Below are positions 5,153 through 8,744 of a DNA stretch of 8,744 nucleotides, piece by piece; position 1 is the stretch's first letter, and the number at the start of each line of letters is the position of its first letter. The notes under the pieces were generated by a model. It ran no database searches. It had not been told where the DNA came from and saw nothing but the letters and a program-made list of their open reading frames with translations. The DNA is from JAIOPA01 sp036522895 (lineage in GTDB: Bacteria > Eisenbacteria > RBG-16-71-46), in the NCBI GenBank assembly GCA_036522895.1, contig DATDEX010000020.1, positions 1-8,744 of the forward strand, read 5' to 3'. The translations under genes were made by a program, and so were the position numbers.

Positions 5153-6985
5153 ATGTGCGGCATCGTCGGCTACGTCGGCCACCGGGATTGCCTGCCCATC
5201 CTGATCGAGGGCATCAAGCGCCTCGAGTACCGCGGCTACGACTCCGCGGGCATCGCCGTGCACGCCGAGGGCCGGCTCCAGGTCGTGAAGGCCGCGGGCA
5301 AGATCCGCGTGCTCGAGGGCCGGCTGCTCGAGCACCCTGTGAAGGGGCGGTTCGGCATCGCGCACACGCGCTGGGCCACGCACGGCGAGCCGAACGACGT
5401 CAACGCCCACCCGCACACGGACGAGGCGCAGCAGGTCGCGCTCGTCCACAACGGGATCATCGAGAACTTCGCGACGTTGAAGAGCGCGCTGGTCGCGGAG
5501 GGGCACACGTTCGCGACCGACACCGACACCGAGGTGCTCGCGCACATGATCGAGAAGTACCTGAAGCGCGGGCTCAAGCTCGAGCGCGCGGTCGGCGCGA
5601 CGTTGCGCGACGTCGACGGCACGTACGGCATCGTGGTCATGTGCACGTCGGAGCCGGGCGTGCTCGTGGGCGCGCGGAACGGCAGCCCGATGGTGCTCGG
5701 CATCGCCGACGGGGAGTACTACCTCGCCTCCGACGTGGCGGCGATCGTCGAGCACACGCGCCAGGTCATCTACCTCGACGACGGCGAGATGGCCGTGCTG
5801 ACGCCCGACGGGTTCCACACCGCCACGATCGGGCACGAGCTCGTGGAGAAGGAGGTGCACGACGTCGACTGGGACCTGTCCCAGATCGAGAAGGGCGGCT
5901 ACGAGCACTTCATGCTCAAGGAGATCATGGAGCAGCCCGACGCCGTGCGGAACGCCACGCGCGGGCGCCTGATCGTCGAGGAGGGCCTCGCGCGCCTCGG
6001 CGGCCTGAACGTGACGCCGGAGCAGCTCCGGGAGATCCGCCGCATCATCATCCTCGGCTGCGGCACGTCGTGGCACGCCGGGTTGATCGGCGAGTACATG
6101 CTCGAGGAGTCCGCGCGCATCCCGGTCGAGGTCGAGTACGCCTCCGAGTTCCGCTACCGCAACCCGATCATCGACGAGGGCACGCTCGTGCTGGTCATCT
6201 CGCAATCGGGCGAGACGATCGACACGCTCGCCGCCATGCGCGAGGCGCGCCGGCGCGGCGCCCGGGTGCTCGGGATCGTGAACGTGGTCGGCTCCACGAT
6301 CGCGCGCGAGTCCGACGGCGGCGTCTACATCCACGCCGGCCCCGAGATCGGCGTGGCGTCCACGAAGGCGTTCACGAGCCAGGTCACCGTGCTCGCGCTG
6401 CTGACGCTCCTGCTCGGCCGGCACCGCGGGCTCGCGCGGGACTACGGCATCGAGATCGCGCGCGAGCTGCAGGCCCTGCCCGGGAAGATCGAGCGCGTGC
6501 TCCAGAGCCACGACGCCGTGCGCCGGATCGCCGAGCAGTACGGCCAGCACGACAACTTCATCTACCTGGGCCGCGGCTTCAACTTCCCGGTGGCGCTCGA
6601 GGGGGCCTTGAAGCTCAAGGAGATCTCGTACATCCACGCCGAGGGCTACCCGGCGGCCGAAATGAAGCACGGCCCGATCGCCTTGATCGACGAGCACATG
6701 CCCGTCGTGTTCATCTGCACGCGCGACTCCGCCTACGAGAAGGTCATGAGCAACATGCAGGAGGTGCGCGCGCGCAAGGGCCGCATCATCGCGGTGGCGA
6801 GCGAGGGCGATACCGAGGTGGCCTCGCGCGCCGACCACGTGCTGTACGTTCCGGCCACGATCCCCATGCTGCAACCCATCCTGTCCGTGATCCCGCTGCA
6901 GTTGCTCGCCTACGACATCGCGGTCGCGCGCGGCTGCGACGTCGACCAGCCCCGTAACCTGGCGAAGAGCGTCACCGTCGAGTGA
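5153..6985 (+). CDS. glmS: Glutamine--fructose-6-phosphate aminotransferase (isomerizing)
   Basis: This 610-residue enzyme (E. coli has 609) makes glucosamine-6-P and glutamate from fructose-6-P and glutamine, the committed step to UDP-GlcNAc. The start is certain: Met is followed by Cys2, which becomes the N-terminal nucleophile of the class II glutaminase domain (MCGIVGYVG). Further glutaminase motifs are HTRWATHGEP (71-80, with Arg73) and HNGIIENF (99-106). Two SIS sugar-isomerase domains follow. The first has GCGTSWHAG (302-310), SQSGET (350-355) and ASTKAFTSQ (402-410). The second has ALKLKEISYIHAEGYPAAEMKHGP (485-508, with catalytic-type Glu490 and His506). The C-terminus DQPRNLAKSVTVE carries Lys605, equivalent to the fructose-6-P Lys. 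No residue appears lost. Its product feeds the glmM product encoded upstream. Confidence 0.98.
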   Translation: MCGIVGYVGHRDCLPILIEGIKRLEYRGYDSAGIAVHAEGRLQVVKAAGKIRVLEGRLLEHPVKGRFGIAHTRWATHGEPNDVNAHPHTDEAQQVALVHNGIIENFATLKSALVAEGHTFATDTDTEVLAHMIEKYLKRGLKLERAVGATLRDVDGTYGIVVMCTSEPGVLVGARNGSPMVLGIADGEYYLASDVAAIVEHTRQVIYLDDGEMAVLTPDGFHTATIGHELVEKEVHDVDWDLSQIEKGGYEHFMLKEIMEQPDAVRNATRGRLIVEEGLARLGGLNVTPEQLREIRRIIILGCGTSWHAGLIGEYMLEESARIPVEVEYASEFRYRNPIIDEGTLVLVISQSGETIDTLAAMREARRRGARVLGIVNVVGSTIARESDGGVYIHAGPEIGVASTKAFTSQVTVLALLTLLLGRHRGLARDYGIEIARELQALPGKIERVLQSHDAVRRIAEQYGQHDNFIYLGRGFNFPVALEGALKLKEISYIHAEGYPAAEMKHGPIALIDEHMPVVFICTRDSAYEKVMSNMQEVRARKGRIIAVASEGDTEVASRADHVLYVPATIPMLQPILSVIPLQLLAYDIAVARGCDVDQPRNLAKSVTVE

Positions 6986-6995
6986 CGCGGCTTCC

Positions 6996-7000
6996 GGAGG
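6996..7000 (+). promoter_or_regulatory. Ribosome-binding site deciding the ridA start
   Basis: GGAGG is separated by five bases (AACCC) from the GTG at 7006. This favours the 7006 start over the earlier in-frame GTG at 6982, which overlaps the glmS stop as GTGA and has no comparable Shine-Dalgarno at a proper distance. Confidence 0.8.
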
Positions 7001-7005
7001 AACCC

Positions 7006-7407
7006 GTGAAGAGCAGTCTGCACGTGGAGGACGCCCCGCGGGCGATCGGGCCGTACGTCCAGGCCCAGGTCGTGCGCCTGCACGGCGGCCAGAAGCTCGT
7101 GTACACGTCGGGCCAGATCGGCATCGATCCGAAGTCGGGCGAGCTGGTGTCGGGCGGCGTGAAGGAGCAGACCGGCCGCGTCATGGAGAACCTCGCCGCC
7201 GTGCTGCGCGGCGCCGGCCTGGCGCTCGCGGACGTGGTGAAGACGACGGTCTACCTGGCCGACATGCAGGACTTCGCGACCATGAACGAGGTGTACGGCG
7301 CGGCGTTCGGGCCGGCGCCGCCGGCGCGCACGACGATCGCGGCCGCCGGCCTGCCGAAGGGCGCGCGCGTGGAGATCGAGTGTGTGGCCGTGGGGCGCGA
7401 CCTCTGA
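7006..7407 (+). CDS. ridA: RidA family reactive enamine/imine deaminase
   Basis: The product has 133 residues, a normal length for the YjgF/YER057c/UK114 family, which forms trimers that hydrolyse 2-aminoacrylate and related enamines released by PLP enzymes. Diagnostic features are the N-terminal APRAIGPYVQA with Tyr17, YTSGQIGIDP (33-42), the helix TTVYLADMQDFATMNEVY (80-97), and the C-terminal PARTTIAAAGLPKGARVEIE. That last stretch carries the catalytic-type Arg108 (Arg105 in the classic numbering) and Glu124. The usual GPYSQA reads GPYVQA, a mild variation. It lies 20 bases after glmS and 61 before selD, within the cluster. The exact substrate in this setting is unknown; members with other roles exist, but the conserved Arg favours a true deaminase. 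Confidence 0.93.
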   Translation: MKSSLHVEDAPRAIGPYVQAQVVRLHGGQKLVYTSGQIGIDPKSGELVSGGVKEQTGRVMENLAAVLRGAGLALADVVKTTVYLADMQDFATMNEVYGAAFGPAPPARTTIAAAGLPKGARVEIECVAVGRDL

Positions 7408-7431
7408 GCGGCGGCGGCACCGGGCCCCGCC

Positions 7432-7446
7432 CCGGGGGACCCCCGG
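7432..7446 (+). repeat. GC-only hairpin between ridA and selD
   Basis: CCGGGGG (7432-7438) and CCCCCGG (7440-7446) are perfect inverted copies around one base. A realistic fold is a 5-bp CCGGG/CCCGG stem with a 5-nt loop. Outer GGGCC (7422-7426) and GGCCC (7445-7449) offer a competing fold. No T-run follows, so it is not a clear terminator. It could weaken read-through into selD or protect the upstream 3' end. Confidence 0.45.
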
Positions 7447-7468
7447 CCCCCGCGAACGGACGTCCCGC

Positions 7469-8527
7469 GTGAGCGCACGCCGTCGCATCGAGATCCAGCT
7501 CACCGCGCAGGTCGCGTGTGCGGGTTGAGCCGCGAAGGTGGGTCCGGCGGACCTGCGTCATGCTCTCGATCTGCTGCGGCAGCCGCCGCGCGACAAACGC
7601 GTGCTCGTGGACGCTTCCACGCTCGACGACGCGGGTGTGTTCGCGCACGGGCGCGGTGAAGCGCTCGTCCAGACGGTGGACTTCTTTCCGCCCATCGTGG
7701 ACGACCCTTACGACTTCGGCCGCATCGCGGCGGCGAACTCGCTCTCGGACGTCTACGCGATGGGGGGCCGGCCGCTCACCGCGCTCGCGCTCCTCTGCGT
7801 GCCCGACCGCGGGCTGCCCGCCGAGGCGGTCGCGGCGGTGCTCCAGGGCGGGCTCGACACCATGCGGCGCGCGGGCGTGAGCGTCGTGGGCGGGCACACG
7901 GTGCGCGACCCGGAGTTGAAGTTCGGCTACGCCGTCACCGGGATCGCCCGGCGGAACCGGCTCCTCAGGAACTCGGGCGCGCGCGCGGGCGACCGCGTCT
8001 TCCTCACGAAGCCGCTCGGGACCGGGATCCTGTCCACCGCCCTGAAGCAGGGGAAGCTCGATCCGGCCTCGACCCGGAGGCTCACCGCGCACATGGCCGC
8101 GCTCAATCGCGCCGCCGCGGAAGCGGCCGTGGCCGCGCGCGCGCGCGCGGCGACCGACGTCACCGGGTTCGGGCTCCTGGGACACGCGACCCAGCTCGCG
8201 CAGGCCTCGGGCGTGACGCTCGCCCTGGCGCCCACGCCGCGCTGGTTCCTGCCGCGCGTGCTGGAGCTGGTGGAAGCGGGGGTCGCCCCGGGCGGGCTCG
8301 CGCGCAATCGGGACTTCTACGCCCCCGAGGTGGACGCCGGCGGCCTGCCGGCGCCGATGCGCGACGCGCTCTTCGATCCGCAGACCTCGGGTGGGCTCCT
8401 AGTCTGCGTGCCGGCCCGGGCCGCGGCGACGTTTAAGGCCGCGCTCGAGCGGCGACGCGTGTGGCACGTCGCGGCGGGCGAGGTGCGCCCGCGTGGCGCG
8501 CGCGCGGTGGAGCTCGCGCGCCGATGA
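7469..8527 (+). CDS. selD: Selenophosphate synthetase, itself a selenoprotein (in-frame UGA = Sec20)
   Basis: The enzyme makes selenophosphate, the selenium donor for Sec-tRNA, from selenide and ATP. Reading through TGA 7526-7528 gives a 352-residue protein (E. coli has 347). From the GTG at 7469 it begins MSARRRIEIQLTAQV and continues CAGUAAKVGPADL, the classic SelD N-terminus. Sec20 and Lys23 align with E. coli Cys17 and Lys20. The same +3 offset holds for the Mg/ATP aspartates Asp54 (DDAGVF), Asp71 (VQTVDFF), Asp94 (NSLSDVYAMGG) and Asp230 (ATDVTGFG), which E. coli has at 51, 68, 91 and 227. VVGGHTVRDPE (139-149) and DPQTSGGLL (303-311) are also typical. A start at GTG 7538 would delete Sec20 and Lys23 and leave an inactive protein. 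The Shine-Dalgarno is weak (CGGA at 7457-7460), so the exact start is less sure than the frame. The final stop is also TGA. It follows ridA and is followed by selC. Confidence 0.93.
7526..7528 (+). other. Selenocysteine codon TGA in selD
   Basis: This TGA is in frame with all of selD and lies at the catalytic chalcogen position, three residues before the conserved Lys. The codons on both sides (C-A-G before; A-A-K-V-G-P after) match the SelD family, so readthrough as Sec is far more likely than a real stop. The tRNA-Sec gene at 8555 supplies the decoder. Confidence 0.92.
7538..7556 (+). promoter_or_regulatory. Candidate bacterial SECIS hairpin for the selD UGA
   Basis: GTGGGTCC (7538-7545) pairs with GGACCTGC (7549-7556) over eight base pairs, two of them G-U. 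The apical loop is GGC (7546-7548). The loop begins after 17 nt from the TGA and starts with G, which meets the bacterial SECIS pattern as I recall it: 16-37 nt from UGA to the apical loop, a loop of 3-14 nt, and a G in the first two loop bases. In vivo this would bind SelB. The stem coincides with codons for Val-Gly-Pro-Ala-Asp-Leu, so it is also conserved coding sequence. No fold energy was computed. Confidence 0.75.
8134..8149 (+). repeat. (CG)8 dinucleotide run in selD
   Basis: Eight CG units encode alternating Ala/Arg (RARARA) immediately before the Asp230 motif ATDVTGFG. Slippage of one unit would frameshift the gene. The alternating purine-pyrimidine tract could adopt Z-form under supercoiling, but bias toward GC-rich Ala/Arg codons explains it simply. 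Confidence 0.8.
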
Positions 8528-8554
8528 GCGCCGCCCGGATGCGATGGGATGTGC

Positions 8555-8652
8555 GGGAACGAATGAGGTCTGGTGGCCTCCGGGGACTTCAAATCCTTGT
8601 GTCGGGCACCTTCGGTGTCCGAGGTGGGTTCGATTCCCACGCGTTCCCGCCA
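8555..8652 (+). tRNA. selC: tRNA-Sec (anticodon TCA)
   Basis: This 98-nt gene shows the hallmarks of selenocysteine tRNA. The acceptor GGGAACGA (8555-8562) faces GCGTTCCC (8641-8648), giving seven pairs plus an A-G mismatch at the eighth. The D-stem is long, six pairs GAGGTC/GGCCTC with a four-base loop TGGT (8565-8580). The anticodon loop is CTTCAAA with TCA at 8589-8591. The extra arm is a nine-pair TCGGGCACC/GGTGTCCGA stem with a TTC loop (8602-8622). The T-arm is GTGGG-TTCGATT-CCCAC. G73 and CCA are encoded. It is first charged with Ser, converted by SelA using SelD's selenophosphate, and delivered to UGA by SelB. It lies 27 bases after selD and is probably co-transcribed with it. Confidence 0.97.
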
Positions 8653-8744
8653 CGTCTTCCGCACGCCATGCTGGACGGTCGCGCGGGGTGGCGGGGCCGG
8701 CGCGCGGCGGACGCGGATCGCGCGGTGCGCCCACGCGGGTGGCG
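8653..8744. other. Window end, no supported gene
   Basis: The 92 bases after tRNA-Sec contain an ATG at 8668 and a GTG at about 8686, both open to the window edge, but neither conceptual peptide resembles a protein I recognise. I specifically looked for the start of SelA or SelB and did not find their N-terminal motifs. A gene may begin here or just beyond. Confidence 0.5.

Noticed and set aside
5063..6874. Very long minus-strand ORFs opposite glmS (603 aa) and similar ones at 1590-3098 and 3727-5163
   Set aside because: They lie antisense to unmistakable plus-strand genes, have low-complexity His/Arg/Asp/Val-rich translations, and are expected where GC-rich third positions remove stop codons on the opposite strand.
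6982..7005. ridA start at GTG 6982 overlapping the glmS stop
   Set aside because: The GTG at 7006 has GGAGG at ideal spacing and yields the normal RidA length and N-terminus. The eight extra residues match nothing in the family.
7538..7540. selD start at GTG 7538
   Set aside because: It would remove the catalytic Sec20 and Lys23. The upstream sequence in the same frame is clearly homologous to SelD, so this start is an artefact of treating TGA as stop.
8399..8734. Minus-strand ORFs across the end of selD and tRNA-Sec
   Set aside because: They run antisense through a complete tRNA-Sec and the conserved end of selD. No motif or start signal supports them.

Overview
This is a GC-rich bacterial window (roughly 70% by eye, not computed). 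It carries six protein genes, one of them cut by the left edge, and three tRNA genes, all on the + strand. The large exported protein between the tRNAs and the biosynthetic genes looks like the TPR plus GWxTD-domain family, which is typical of Gemmatimonadota, Candidatus Eisenbacteria, Acidobacteriota and related lineages. Together with the GC content, a free-living bacterium from one of these uncultured lineages is my best guess. No marker here settles the phylum.

Layout. (1) Positions 1-1074 hold the 3' part of a GAF/histidine-kinase-like gene whose product has lost the phospho-accepting His, the N-box Asn and the G1 box. It looks like a pseudokinase. (2) Positions 1109-1490 hold a tRNA island: a probable sigma70-type promoter, tRNA-Phe(GAA), a spacer rich in inverted and tandem repeats, tRNA-Thr(CGT) and a 10-bp terminator-like hairpin. 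(3) Positions 1725-3674 encode a secreted TPR/GWxTD-like protein of unknown function. (4) Positions 3784-8652 form a tightly packed cluster: glmM-like phosphohexomutase, glmS, ridA, selD and the selenocysteine tRNA gene selC. glmS starts one base after the glmM stop, and the other gaps are 20, 61 and 27 bases. glmS and glmM supply glucosamine-6-P and glucosamine-1-P for UDP-GlcNAc, hence peptidoglycan and LPS. selD and selC are two of the components needed to make and insert selenocysteine.

Main discovery. A conventional ORF call would start selD at the GTG at 7538 and lose its active site. Reading back in the same frame through a TGA at 7526-7528 to a GTG at 7469 restores the conserved SelD N-terminus. 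The TGA then falls exactly at the catalytic Cys/Sec position, three residues before the catalytic Lys. A GC-rich hairpin with a G-first apical loop 17 nt after the TGA fits a bacterial SECIS element. The Sec-tRNA gene with anticodon TCA lies 27 nt downstream of selD. So selenophosphate synthetase is itself a selenoprotein, and it depends on the tRNA encoded beside it. The same gene ends in TGA, so UGA is both Sec and stop here.

Other points of interest are the degenerate kinase, the eroded GWxTD signature, an apparently leaderless glmM, and ridA placed between cell-wall and selenium genes. No CRISPR array, insertion sequence, rRNA or intact mobile element is visible.
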